31,899 nucleotides of DNA from an uncultured beta proteobacterium (GTDB lineage: Bacteria > Pseudomonadota > Gammaproteobacteria > Burkholderiales > Burkholderiaceae). Of this stretch, positions 7,771-16,160 are shown one piece after another. Location of the stretch: positions 1-31,899 of the forward strand of contig CAIKGX010000110.1 of assembly GCA_903827075.1 (NCBI GenBank). The letters are read 5' to 3'. The translations under genes were made by a program, and so were the position numbers. The first letter of the stretch is position 1. Each line of letters begins with the position of its first letter. The notes under the pieces were generated by a model. The model searched no databases. It was not told the origin of the DNA and saw only the letters and a program-made list of their open reading frames with translations.

Positions 7771-9363
7771 CTAATAAATACCTAGGTTAATAATCAATAT
7801 TCCAAGCAAGAAGCCCCCGGCAAAGAGTAATGCTCCCGTTAAGAGCCGGTGTGTGCGCCTTTCTTCTTGCAAAAGGGCTTTTAAGACCTCTAACTCGTGG
7901 TTTTGATCTTTTTTCAGACTATGACTTTGGCTGTGTGCCAAACTTTCCGCTATCAGGCGAGGCAAAGTTGGCAATATTTTTGCCCATGATGGTGCTTCTG
8001 CCTTGAGGCCATCAATCAACCCGCGCCATCCCAATTGCTCACTAATCCACTTTTCCAGAATTGGCTTGGCAGTTTTCCAGAGATCTAAATCTGGATCCAA
8101 CTGACGAGCAAGTCCTTCCACATTCAACAAGGTCTTTTGCAACAAGGTAAGTTGAGGTTGAATCTCCACCTTAAAGCGACGGGAAGTTTGGAATAAGCGC
8201 ATTAAGACCAAGCCCAATGAAATTTCCTTGAGTGGGCGATCAAAATATGGCTCACATACCGAACGCACCGCACCTTCTAGTTCTTCTACACGTGTATTTG
8301 CAGGCACCCAACCGGATTCAATGTGAAGCTCGGCAACCCGTCGGTAATCTCGATTAAAGAAGGCTAGGAAATTGAGTGCTAGGTAATTTTTATCAGACTC
8401 ACTTAATGCCCCCACAATACCAAAATCAAGGGAAATGAAGCGGCCAAAAGTTTCTGGCTCTAAGCTAATCATGATATTTCCCGGATGCATATCTGCATGG
8501 AAAAAGCCATATTCAAATACTTGAGTGAAAAAGATCTCTACGCCATCTGCTGCCAACTTCTTAAAATCAACCCCAGCTGCACGCAACTCCTCATAGCGCC
8601 CAATAGAAATGCCATTCATTCTCTCCATCACGATGACATTGGTATGACACAAGTCCCAATACATCTCTGGGATCATGAGTTTTTTAGAGTCCACAAAATA
8701 GCGACGTAACTGACTGGCATTGGCAGCCTCACGCATCAAATCTAACTCATCATGTAAATAAGTATCAAACTCTGCAACGTTCTCACGGGGCTTTAAACGA
8801 CGACCATCTTCCGATAATTTCTCAATGATTTTTGCCAAGTCATACATCAAGGCGAGATCGCCCTCAATGACGGGAAGGATGCCTGGGCGTAAAACTTTAA
8901 TCGCAACTGCACGCTGATTCCATTCAGGATGTTTATCTGTTGCACGCAAAATTCCAAAGTGGACCTGTGCCACAGAGGCACTAGCTACGGGGGTTGCATC
9001 AAAACTCACAAAGACTTCTTCAATAGATTGGCCAAGCGCTTTTTCAATTAAACGACGTGACTCTTCATTTGAGAAAGGAGGTACCTGATCTTGGAGCTTG
9101 GCTAATTCATTGGCAATATCTTCTGGCAATAAATCCCGACGTGTAGAAAGGACCTGACCAAACTTCACAAAAATCGGACCAAGCGCTTCTAAGGTCAAAC
9201 GAATACGCACGCCTCTTGGCAAATGGGATCCTGGTGAAGTCCAACACAAAATAGACAATAGGCCTCTTCGTAATCCGGGCCTCAAGTTATCGCGCAATAA
9301 AGGGAGCAGACCAAAACGCCATGCAGTAAAGAAGATATAAAAGAGGCGGGCTAGTCTACGCAC
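7771..9363 (-). CDS. ubiB: Ubiquinone biosynthesis ATPase/kinase-like protein UbiB
   Basis: A 530-aa member of the UbiB/ADCK (COQ8) atypical kinase family, needed for ubiquinone synthesis, where it is thought to use ATPase activity to help lipid precursors reach the Ubi enzymes at the inner membrane. The defining KxGQ motif is seen as VKFGQVLSTRRDLLP (67-70), then the alanine-rich nucleotide loop PVASASVAQVH (126-136), the ATP-contact lysine in AIKVLRPG (Lys156), HADMHPGN (289-296) and LDFG (312-315). Hydrophobic segments at the extreme C terminus (LLTGALLFAGGFLLGILIIN) are the usual membrane anchor. Its length is close to that of E. coli UbiB. It follows ubiJ by 3 nt on the same strand, so the two are almost certainly co-transcribed. 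Confidence 0.95.
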   Translation of the reverse strand: MRRLARLFYIFFTAWRFGLLPLLRDNLRPGLRRGLLSILCWTSPGSHLPRGVRIRLTLEALGPIFVKFGQVLSTRRDLLPEDIANELAKLQDQVPPFSNEESRRLIEKALGQSIEEVFVSFDATPVASASVAQVHFGILRATDKHPEWNQRAVAIKVLRPGILPVIEGDLALMYDLAKIIEKLSEDGRRLKPRENVAEFDTYLHDELDLMREAANASQLRRYFVDSKKLMIPEMYWDLCHTNVIVMERMNGISIGRYEELRAAGVDFKKLAADGVEIFFTQVFEYGFFHADMHPGNIMISLEPETFGRFISLDFGIVGALSESDKNYLALNFLAFFNRDYRRVAELHIESGWVPANTRVEELEGAVRSVCEPYFDRPLKEISLGLVLMRLFQTSRRFKVEIQPQLTLLQKTLLNVEGLARQLDPDLDLWKTAKPILEKWISEQLGWRGLIDGLKAEAPSWAKILPTLPRLIAESLAHSQSHSLKKDQNHELEVLKALLQEERRTHRLLTGALLFAGGFLLGILIINLGIY

Positions 9364-9366
9364 GAT

Positions 9367-9987
9367 TTATTTAGCCTTTTGCTCTAGTAATTGAATGCGC
9401 TTTTCCATGCGATCCACACCGTCGCGCAATTCATTTAACTGGATCTTGCGAATCATGAAATCTCTTTTGTTTAATAGCACTTGTTTTTCTTCGCTGACAT
9501 AATCAATCACATTACTCAATAAGTCACTTGCTGCAGCCTTGCTTGCGGAGACGAATTTTTTACCCTGTCGGACTGCAAAGTTGGCTGGCGCATCACCCAC
9601 TAAACGCGCTAAATCTTCTTCATATTCCCATCGTACTTGTCCAGCCAAACGCCCCAATAATTGAGCGAGATCTGCATCGCCCGTTATTTTGACTGCTTTA
9701 AAAGCTTGTTCACGCAAATTCCCTGAGCTACCAACAAGATCACTGAGCGCTTTTGCAGAAATATCCAAAATTAAAGTAGGATGCTCTAGCGCTGAAGATG
9801 CCTTCAATAGACCATCTGGTGTGAGCTCAAAACCGAGATCGCCAACCGGCAATTTCAACAAAATGGTCTTACTCGCATGCTTAGCTAACTCAGTCATCGC
9901 CCAAGGCTCACTCGATAGGACGTGATTAATACCTCTCGAGACTGTGCTAGCTGCGATGGTATGGGTAGTAGGAGAAACGGTGCTCAT
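9367..9987 (-). CDS. ubiJ: Ubiquinone biosynthesis accessory factor UbiJ (SCP2 domain)
   Basis: A ~206-aa protein that in E. coli binds lipid biosynthetic intermediates of ubiquinone in the cytosolic Ubi complex. The N-terminal half resembles an SCP2 sterol-carrier fold (KTILLKLPVGDLGFELTPDG, DLAQLLGRLAGQVRWEYEEDLARLVG), where VRWEYEEDLA is typical of UbiJ. The C terminus is a likely coiled coil (NELRDGVDRMEKRIQLLEQ). I start it at ATG 9987: an upstream in-frame TTG (10008) lies in the loop of a terminator hairpin and would translate through its T-run, so it is unlikely. There is no Shine-Dalgarno before 9987; the preceding bases are the terminator's T-run. It sits directly ahead of ubiB and two genes after ubiE, the classic ubiE-ubiJ-ubiB neighbourhood. 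Confidence 0.86.
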   Translation of the reverse strand: MSTVSPTTHTIAASTVSRGINHVLSSEPWAMTELAKHASKTILLKLPVGDLGFELTPDGLLKASSALEHPTLILDISAKALSDLVGSSGNLREQAFKAVKITGDADLAQLLGRLAGQVRWEYEEDLARLVGDAPANFAVRQGKKFVSASKAAASDLLSNVIDYVSEEKQVLLNKRDFMIRKIQLNELRDGVDRMEKRIQLLEQKAK

Positions 9988-9993
9988 AAGTGT

Positions 9994-10018
9994 AAAAAAC
10001 CCGCACAAGTGCGGGTTT
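9994..10018 (-). terminator. Intrinsic terminator after the Tim44-like gene, abutting ubiJ
   Basis: On the minus strand AAACCCGCAC and GTGCGGGTTT (9997-10018) form a GC-rich stem with a tiny loop, followed by six T residues. The T-run is absent on the plus-strand side. It lies 22 nt after the Tim44-like stop, and its T-run ends 6 nt before the ubiJ ATG, so it may double as an attenuator for ubiJ-ubiB. A second small stem (TTTCC-ATT-GGAAA, 10016-10028) overlaps its base. Confidence 0.85.
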
Positions 10019-10039
10019 CCATTGGAAAGTACCTCAAGC

Positions 10040-10948
10040 TTAAACTAACTGCTGGATACCCGCCAGTACCCAACCCCCTGGGCCTTCAACTGGCTTACTC
10101 AAATTCCAGATTTCGGAGAACGGATTAGCTGGAACGCCTGCCTGCTCAGAAATCAAGCCAGTGAACTCGACGCTGCAGTAATAAAGGCCACCGGTTGTTT
10201 CAATACCGATCAGACGGGCATTGACCGAGACAACATCAGTGCGGTTACTAGCATCTGTACGACCCGCCAAATCTTGTGAAATAGTGGCAAACATCTCTGG
10301 AGTCGTATATTCGCGCAAAGCGGCTAAATCACCCTGATCCCATACCTTTTGAAGAGAAACAAAGTATTGTTTTGCATTCTCCAAAAAGGCGTACTCATCA
10401 AAGCCGGGAGGCAATGTAGAGTTAAATGGCTCTGGCTCAACACTAGTGCCACCGAACGCATTGGCTGCCGGCGTAAAAGCGGGCTCCTGCCTTGCTTGAT
10501 CCAAGTTAGCGCGTTGCATCCCTTGCGAAGGAACATTAGGGGTACGGCCTGCGCCGGATAAAGCAGGCAACAACCTTCTAATCACAAACATAATTGCAAA
10601 GCCAGCTAAAGCGGCGATTAGCAAGCCTGTGATTAAAGAGGATGCGCCCTCTCCCATCCCAAAATGGGATAAAAGATATCCAATGCCAAGGCCTGCTGCT
10701 AAGCCGCCCAAAATTCCCCCCATGCCACCGAAGCGACTGGGTGCCGGAGCTTGGGGTGCTGGTGCTGGAGCGGCTGGTTGGGCTTGCTGTGCAGGTTTTT
10801 GAACAGGTGCAGCCTGCTTTTGCATAGGGGCGCTAGGCGCTCTGCCCATACTCTTGCCACCACCCAGGCGGGCAGCTTCAACATGCCCCATGGAAGCAAA
10901 TAACAAACTCAGACTCAATACCACTGCTTTGCAAAAATGCTTATTCAT
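10040..10948 (-). CDS. Tim44-like domain protein, exported
   Basis: A 302-aa protein with an N-terminal signal peptide (positive MNKHFCK, hydrophobic VVLSLSLLFASMG, likely cleavage after VEA near 26). A low-complexity Pro/Ala/Gln linker (about 38-70) follows, then glycine-rich hydrophobic segments (GGILGGLAAGLGIGYLLS and SLITGLLIAALAGFAIMFVI) that probably cross the inner membrane. The C-terminal Tim44-like domain runs from about 180 to 302 (DEYAFLENAKQYFVSLQKVW, LREYTTPEMFATI, FSEIWNLSKPVEGPGGWVLAGIQQ). In mitochondria Tim44 links the TIM23 channel to Hsp70. In bacteria the role is unclear; the domain resembles NTF2-like folds. It sits between ubiE and ubiJ, as in other Burkholderiales, and is followed by its own terminator. 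A TATATA box just upstream of the start may be a promoter element. Confidence 0.88.
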   Translation of the reverse strand: MNKHFCKAVVLSLSLLFASMGHVEAARLGGGKSMGRAPSAPMQKQAAPVQKPAQQAQPAAPAPAPQAPAPSRFGGMGGILGGLAAGLGIGYLLSHFGMGEGASSLITGLLIAALAGFAIMFVIRRLLPALSGAGRTPNVPSQGMQRANLDQARQEPAFTPAANAFGGTSVEPEPFNSTLPPGFDEYAFLENAKQYFVSLQKVWDQGDLAALREYTTPEMFATISQDLAGRTDASNRTDVVSVNARLIGIETTGGLYYCSVEFTGLISEQAGVPANPFSEIWNLSKPVEGPGGWVLAGIQQLV

Positions 10949-11015
10949 AATTTTTATCCCTTATATAACTGCTGTACTACTGTAATTCCGAACCAATACT
11001 AAAGCTACACAATTG

Positions 11016-11759
11016 TCAGTATTTAATACCAATATGTAATGCAACGATACCCCCAGTCATTCTATGGGTTTCTACCTCATCAAATCCCGCTCCCAACATA
11101 ATGTCTTTAAGCGCATCTGCATCTGGATGCATACGGATAGATTCTGCCAAATACCGATAGCTTTCAGAGTCTTGGGCAATCTTTTCGCCCAACCAAGGCA
11201 GCACCTTAAATGAGTACACATCGTAAATAGGCTGTAAAAACGCATCCGGTTTAGAAAACTCCAAAACGAGAACGCGGCCACCTGGCTTAATTACACGGCA
11301 CATTTCGTTTAGTGCCACATCCTTGTGCGTCATATTGCGTAAACCAAATGCCACCGTGACCACGTCAAAATGATTGGCAGGAAAAGGTATTTTTTCTGCG
11401 TCAAACTGTACACAAGGCAAAGCTAGACCCTGATCCAATAGACGATCTCGGCCTACCCCCAGCATAGAAGCGTTGATATCACTTAACCACACTTGTGCAT
11501 CAGAGTTTTTGCCCCAGTCAGCTGCCCGTGCAAATGCAGCGGCTAAATCTCCAGTACCGCCAGCAATGTCCAAAACTTTTTGACCAGGGCGTACTTGGGC
11601 ACGAGCGATGGTTATTTTCTTCCAAAGGCGATGCAAGCCAAATGACATGAAGTCATTCATCACATCGTATTTACTAGCGACCGAATGAAATACTTCGGCA
11701 ACTTTGCCTGCCTTCTCAGCTTCATCAACGCTTTGATAGCCGAAATGGGTTTTAGTCAT
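11016..11759 (-). CDS. ubiE: Ubiquinone/menaquinone methyltransferase UbiE
   Basis: A 247-aa SAM-dependent C-methyltransferase that methylates 2-polyprenyl-6-methoxy-benzoquinol in ubiquinone synthesis (and demethylmenaquinol in organisms that make menaquinone). Family motifs are clear: the N-terminal FGYQSV and VFHSVASKYDVMNDFMSFG, the SAM-binding VLDIAGGTGDLA (about 64-75), FDVVTVAFGLRNMT, GGRVLVLEFSKP, and the C-terminal GGIVALHIGIKY. Length matches the usual 250 aa. ATG 11759 has an AGAAGAGG ribosome binding site at good spacing. It lies 38 nt after the DUF971 gene and 67 nt before the Tim44-like gene on the same strand, with no terminator between, so read-through from the DUF971 side is plausible. 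Confidence 0.97.
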   Translation of the reverse strand: MTKTHFGYQSVDEAEKAGKVAEVFHSVASKYDVMNDFMSFGLHRLWKKITIARAQVRPGQKVLDIAGGTGDLAAAFARAADWGKNSDAQVWLSDINASMLGVGRDRLLDQGLALPCVQFDAEKIPFPANHFDVVTVAFGLRNMTHKDVALNEMCRVIKPGGRVLVLEFSKPDAFLQPIYDVYSFKVLPWLGEKIAQDSESYRYLAESIRMHPDADALKDIMLGAGFDEVETHRMTGGIVALHIGIKY

Positions 11760-11797
11760 GAGCCTCTTCTTTACTTAAATGGGACATATTTTCATAT

Positions 11798-12187
11798 TTA
11801 GTGGCTAGCACAGCCATGGCTACCAGCAGCAATCATCGGAGCATCGCGATCAAGACCAGCAGCAGCTAATCGATCTAAATGCGCTTGCCATAATTGCTCT
11901 TGGTTTTCACATAAGTATTGCAAGAAATCCCAAGAATACAAACCGGAGTCATGACCATCAGAAAATGAGGGCTTCAAAGCGTAATGGCCTACAGGCTCAA
12001 GGTTGGCAATCAGCACATCTCGCTTGCCAGTTTGCAATGTCTCTTGCCCGGGGCCGTGTCCCTGCACTTCGGCAGATGGGGAGAGTACTCGTAAAAACTC
12101 AAACGGCAAACGATAGGTATTACCATTCTCATAACCCAGCTCAAGAACCTTGGACTGCTGGTGAACAACCACATTAGTTGGAATCAT
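11798..12187 (-). CDS. DUF971 domain protein
   Basis: A 129-aa protein matching DUF971, the small domain also found at the N terminus of gamma-butyrobetaine hydroxylase-like enzymes: VHQQSKVLELGYENGNTYRL, then PFEFLRVLSPSAEVQGHGPG, a conserved VLIANLEPVGHYALKPSFSD, and HDSGLYSWDFLQYL. Stand-alone members occur widely in proteobacteria and are sometimes linked to Fe-S carrier (Mrp/ApbC) proteins; no biochemical role is established to my knowledge. The start codon overlaps the stop codon of the oxidoreductase upstream by one base (TAATG), which predicts translational coupling. The C-terminal tail has GSHGCASH, which might bind metal; that is speculation. Confidence 0.85.
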   Translation of the reverse strand: MIPTNVVVHQQSKVLELGYENGNTYRLPFEFLRVLSPSAEVQGHGPGQETLQTGKRDVLIANLEPVGHYALKPSFSDGHDSGLYSWDFLQYLCENQEQLWQAHLDRLAAAGLDRDAPMIAAGSHGCASH

Positions 12188-15100
12188 TAAACCAATACCC
12201 TTTCAATTCCACCCTGGTTTGCTTTGGCTACATAGTCTTGCATCCAATTTTCACCTAGTATTTTTTGCGCCATCTCTACAACAATATAATCCGCAGTAGT
12301 GCCGCTATCGGCATCAAAGCGCGTTAAGCCTTGCAAACAAGATGGGCAGCTGGTGAGCACTTTAATCTCACCGGTAAAGTCGCCTTTACGTAATTCATTG
12401 GCCCCTTTCTCCATTTCAATCTGCTTGCGAAAGCGCACTTGGGTCGATATATCTGGACGCGTTACTGCCAACGTTCCGGACTCACCACAGCAACGATCAT
12501 TTTTCAAAATCGGCTTGCCATCTTCTTGCGTAATGAGTTCATTGACTGTTTTCATAGGATCTTGCAGCTTCATCGGTGAATGACATGGATCGTGATACAT
12601 GTATTTCACGCCAGCAACACCAGAAAGCTTCAGACCCTTCTCAAGCAAGTATTCATGAATATCAATAATTCGGCATCCAGGGAAGATCTGCTCAAACTGA
12701 TAACCAGCCAACTGGTCATAACAAGTACCGCAAGAAACCACCACTGTCTTAATGTCTAAGTAATTCAAAGTATTGGCTACACGGTGAAAGAGAACCCGGT
12801 TATCGGTAATCATCTTCTCCGCTTTATCAAAGTCACCATTGCCACGCTGGGGATAGCCGCAACATAAATAACCTGGAGGCAATACGGTTTGCACACCGAC
12901 ATTCCACAACATGGCTTGTGTCGCTAAGCCGACTTGTGAGAACAAGCGCTCAGATCCACAACCCGGGAAATAAAATACAGCCTCAGTATCTGCGGTAGTC
13001 GTTTTTGGATCACGAATAATAGGGACGTAGTTGGCATCTTCAATATCCAACAAAGCGCGAGCAGTCTTCTTAGGTAAGTTACCAGGCATCTTTTTATTCA
13101 CAAAGAAAATGACTTGTTCTTTTATGCCCGGTTTATTCACCGTCGCAGGTGGGTGTGCAGTTTGCTTACGCGCTAGCTTACGGAACACATCATTCCCCAG
13201 TCGCTGTAATTTATAGCCCCAACCTATCATGACTTTGCGAGTCAGATTAATCGTCTCTGGACTGGTTGCATTTAAGAAAAACATGGATGCGGCAGTGCCA
13301 GGATTAAACCGTTGCTGCCCCATCTTGCGTAATAAATTACGCATATTCATACTCACATCACCAAAGTCAATATTAACTGGGCATGGTGTTAAACATTTAT
13401 GACAGACTGTGCAATGCGCCGCAACATCATCAAACATCTCCCAATGGCGAATCGAGATGCCGCGACGAGTTTGCTCTTCATATAAGAATGCTTCAATTAA
13501 CAAAGACGTTGCCAAAATTTTGTCGCGCGGGCTATAGAGTAAATTTGCACGGGGGACATGGGTAGCACAAACGGGTTTGCACTTGCCACAACGCAAGCAA
13601 TCTTTAATGCTATCAGCAATCGCACCGATATCACTTTGCTGCATGATGATGGACTCATGCCCCATCAAGCCAAAACTGGGCGTATAAGCCATGCTAAGGT
13701 TGGCGTTAGGCATCAGCTTGCCTTTATTAAAGCGCCCTTCTGGGTCAATACGATTCTTATAACTACGAAAATCTTTTAACTCTTCTTCAGTGAGATATTC
13801 AAGTTTGGTGATACCAATACCATGTTCGCCAGAGATCACGCCATCCAATGAGCGCGCCAACTTCATAATTCTGTCTACGGCGTGATGTGCATCTTGTAGC
13901 ATCTCATAGTCATCAGAATTTACCGGGATATTCGTGTGTACATTACCGTCACCTGCATGCATATGCAAAGCAACAAAAACACGCTTACGTAATATCTGCT
14001 TATGAATCGCCTCTAACTCATTAAGGATGGGCTCAAAAGCCAGACCCCCAAATATGATTCGCAATTCAGCACGGATTTCTTCTTTCCAAGAAGCGCGTAA
14101 ATTGTAATTCTGAAGATTTGGAAAATGGATATCCATCTGTGTTAGCCACTGGGACCAACGCGTGCGAACCTGGTCAATTAATTCCAAAGCTTGCTGAACA
14201 CGATCGCCCAAAATCTCCGCCATCGGAATTTCATAATCATCTTCTGACTTACCTAAAGGCAAGGCGCCTTTTCTTAAAAATAATTCAAGACCTGCCAGTA
14301 CTTGTAATTTATTTTTGAGAGAAAGCTCAATATTGATTCGTTCTATGCCGTCGGTGTACTCACCCATCCGCGGCAATGGAATGACCACGTCTTCATTAAT
14401 CTTAAATGCATTCGTGTGGCGAGCAATGGCTGCTGTACGCGCACGATCCAACCAAAACTTCTTACGCGCTTCTGCGCTAACAGCAACAAAGCCTTCACCG
14501 ACACGCAAGTTGGCCATACGAACGACTTCGCTAGTGGCAGCAGCAACCGCCTCTTCATTATCACCAGCGATATCGCCAATGAGAACCATCTTTGGCAAGC
14601 TATTGCGCTTGGACTTAGTGGAATAGCCAACCGCCCTTAAGTAGCGATCATCTAAATGCTCCAGACCAGCCAAGATTGGACCGCCATCTTTGCTTAAACC
14701 ATCGAGGTAAGCCTTAATTTCAACAATGCTCGGAATGGCTTCCCGTGCCTGACCAAAGAACTCCAAACACACGGTACGCATGTACTTAGGCATGCGATGC
14801 AATATCCAAGTTGCACTAGTGATCAAGCCATCGCAACCTTCTTTTTGAACGCCCGGTAAACCCGACAAAAACTTATCAGTCACATCCTTACCTAAGCCTT
14901 CTTTACGAAAGCGCCTACCCTCTACCTCGAGTATTTCTTTTTTGAGAATGCGTTCGCCAGGCTCACTTAAACCATCGGACCAAGTTAACTGAAAACGTAC
15001 CTTTTCTGCTACGTGAATTTTTCCAAGATTATGGTCAAGTCGCTCAACATCCAACCAATTACCATCAGGATCGACCATGCGCCAGCTAGCTAAGTTATCG

Positions 15101-16026
15101 AGCGCTGTTCCCCAGAGAACGGCTTTCTTTCCACCGGCATTCATGGCAATATTGCCTCCGATACAACTTGCATCAGCAGAAGTTGGATCTACCGCAAACA
15201 CTAGGCCAGCGCGCTCTGCAGCGTCAGACACACGTCGCGTCACTACCCCCGCACCAGTGAAGATAGTGGATACCTCATGGTCCACTCCAGGCAAGCGCTT
15301 ACTTTTTACGCCGTCAATTTGCTCAAGCTTTTCAGTATTGATGACTGCTGACATGGCATACAAAGGGATCGCACCACCGGTATAACCCGTGCCACCCCCA
15401 CGTGGAATAATTGTCAGCCCCAACTCAACACAAGCCTTTACCAAGCCTGGTATCTCCGATTCATAGTCGGGCTTGAGAACAACGAGTGGAAATTCCACAC
15501 GCCAATCGGTTGCATCGGTCACATGAGCAGCGCGTGAGACCCCATCAAAACAAATATTATCTAAAGCAGTATGACGGCCCAACTCTTTGCGAGCTCGCTT
15601 ACGAATTTGCTCTACTTCTTTAAAACCGTTCTCGAAACTCTCGACTGCACGATGGGCAGCATTCAAGAGAATTTCAACTTGTTCAGCAGAATCCCCACTG
15701 GAACGTTTTTTAACCTCACCTAAGCGATGCCATAAAGCATCGACCAGTAGTTGACGGCGATTGGCGTTATCTAAAAGGTCATCTTGCAAAAAAGGGTTGC
15801 GCTGAACGACCCAAATATCCCCGAGCACCTCAAATAACATCCGAGCAGAACGACCTGTACGGCGAACACCACGCAGGTCATTGAGTACGCGCCACGACTC
15901 CTCACCCAAGAGGCGAATCACGATTTCTCGATCGGAAAAAGAGGTGTAGTTGTAAGGAATTTCACGCAGACGGGGCGAGCCCGCCTCGGCGTCCAACAAC
16001 TGATTCAAAGCTAATGGTGCGTTCAT
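12187..16026 (-). CDS. FAD-linked oxidase / 4Fe-4S / CCG-domain oxidoreductase (DUF3683 N terminus)
   Basis: A 1279-aa fusion. Residues 1-160 correspond to the DUF3683 region. An FAD-binding PCMH domain follows (TIIPRGGGTGYTGGA about 205-219; GGNIAMNAGGKKAVLWG), then an FAD oxidase C-terminal domain ending with HMHAGDGNVHTNIP and ISGEHGIGITK. A ferredoxin part has two 4Fe-4S motifs (CLRCGKCKPVC near 810 and CTVCHKCLTPC near 875). Two cysteine-rich CCG domains come last (YFPGCGSER..CCGYPQRG, CGTCYDQ, DPCHSPMK, CCGESG, CPSCLQG). This equals GlcD plus GlcF in one chain, so it is expected to oxidise a 2-hydroxy acid such as D-lactate or glycolate and pass electrons to quinone at the membrane. The exact substrate cannot be read from sequence. 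Start ATG 16026 fits the family; no clear Shine-Dalgarno is seen. Confidence 0.9.
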   Translation of the reverse strand: MNAPLALNQLLDAEAGSPRLREIPYNYTSFSDREIVIRLLGEESWRVLNDLRGVRRTGRSARMLFEVLGDIWVVQRNPFLQDDLLDNANRRQLLVDALWHRLGEVKKRSSGDSAEQVEILLNAAHRAVESFENGFKEVEQIRKRARKELGRHTALDNICFDGVSRAAHVTDATDWRVEFPLVVLKPDYESEIPGLVKACVELGLTIIPRGGGTGYTGGAIPLYAMSAVINTEKLEQIDGVKSKRLPGVDHEVSTIFTGAGVVTRRVSDAAERAGLVFAVDPTSADASCIGGNIAMNAGGKKAVLWGTALDNLASWRMVDPDGNWLDVERLDHNLGKIHVAEKVRFQLTWSDGLSEPGERILKKEILEVEGRRFRKEGLGKDVTDKFLSGLPGVQKEGCDGLITSATWILHRMPKYMRTVCLEFFGQAREAIPSIVEIKAYLDGLSKDGGPILAGLEHLDDRYLRAVGYSTKSKRNSLPKMVLIGDIAGDNEEAVAAATSEVVRMANLRVGEGFVAVSAEARKKFWLDRARTAAIARHTNAFKINEDVVIPLPRMGEYTDGIERINIELSLKNKLQVLAGLELFLRKGALPLGKSEDDYEIPMAEILGDRVQQALELIDQVRTRWSQWLTQMDIHFPNLQNYNLRASWKEEIRAELRIIFGGLAFEPILNELEAIHKQILRKRVFVALHMHAGDGNVHTNIPVNSDDYEMLQDAHHAVDRIMKLARSLDGVISGEHGIGITKLEYLTEEELKDFRSYKNRIDPEGRFNKGKLMPNANLSMAYTPSFGLMGHESIIMQQSDIGAIADSIKDCLRCGKCKPVCATHVPRANLLYSPRDKILATSLLIEAFLYEEQTRRGISIRHWEMFDDVAAHCTVCHKCLTPCPVNIDFGDVSMNMRNLLRKMGQQRFNPGTAASMFFLNATSPETINLTRKVMIGWGYKLQRLGNDVFRKLARKQTAHPPATVNKPGIKEQVIFFVNKKMPGNLPKKTARALLDIEDANYVPIIRDPKTTTADTEAVFYFPGCGSERLFSQVGLATQAMLWNVGVQTVLPPGYLCCGYPQRGNGDFDKAEKMITDNRVLFHRVANTLNYLDIKTVVVSCGTCYDQLAGYQFEQIFPGCRIIDIHEYLLEKGLKLSGVAGVKYMYHDPCHSPMKLQDPMKTVNELITQEDGKPILKNDRCCGESGTLAVTRPDISTQVRFRKQIEMEKGANELRKGDFTGEIKVLTSCPSCLQGLTRFDADSGTTADYIVVEMAQKILGENWMQDYVAKANQGGIERVLV

Positions 16027-16160
16027 AGCGTCATATTTGATAAATATGCATTTTAATTGAGGGATCTTGATATTGGCAGGAATCTAGAAAAGATGTCGGC
16101 TAAAGGGATAAACCCTTGCAAATCTAAGGGCTTAGAGCCCATCCGTGGTACGCTCATCGG
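16027..16160 (+). promoter_or_regulatory. ilvA leader with overlapping alternative hairpins
   Basis: This 134-bp gap separates the divergent oxidoreductase and ilvA genes. On the plus strand these pairings are possible: AAGGG (16103-16107) with CCCTT (16113-16117); the same CCCTT with AAGGG (16126-16130); GGGCT (16128-16132) with AGCCC (16136-16140); and CCATCCG (16139-16145) with CGGATGG (16158-16164), which covers the ATG at 16161. Each excludes the next. No T-run follows any of them and no Ile-, Val- or Leu-rich leader peptide is seen; the only short frame noticed is MHFN at 16046. A TACGCT box (16149-16154) stands 6 nt before ATG, so a leaderless start is the competing reading. Confidence 0.35.

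Noticed and set aside
9988..10008. Upstream TTG start that would extend ubiJ by seven residues
   Set aside because: It lies in the loop of a terminator hairpin, and the extension is encoded by the hairpin arm and T-run.
16046..16060. Four-codon MHFN frame as an ilv leader peptide
   Set aside because: It has no run of Ile, Val or Leu codons and no clear ribosome binding site, so it does not support classical attenuation.
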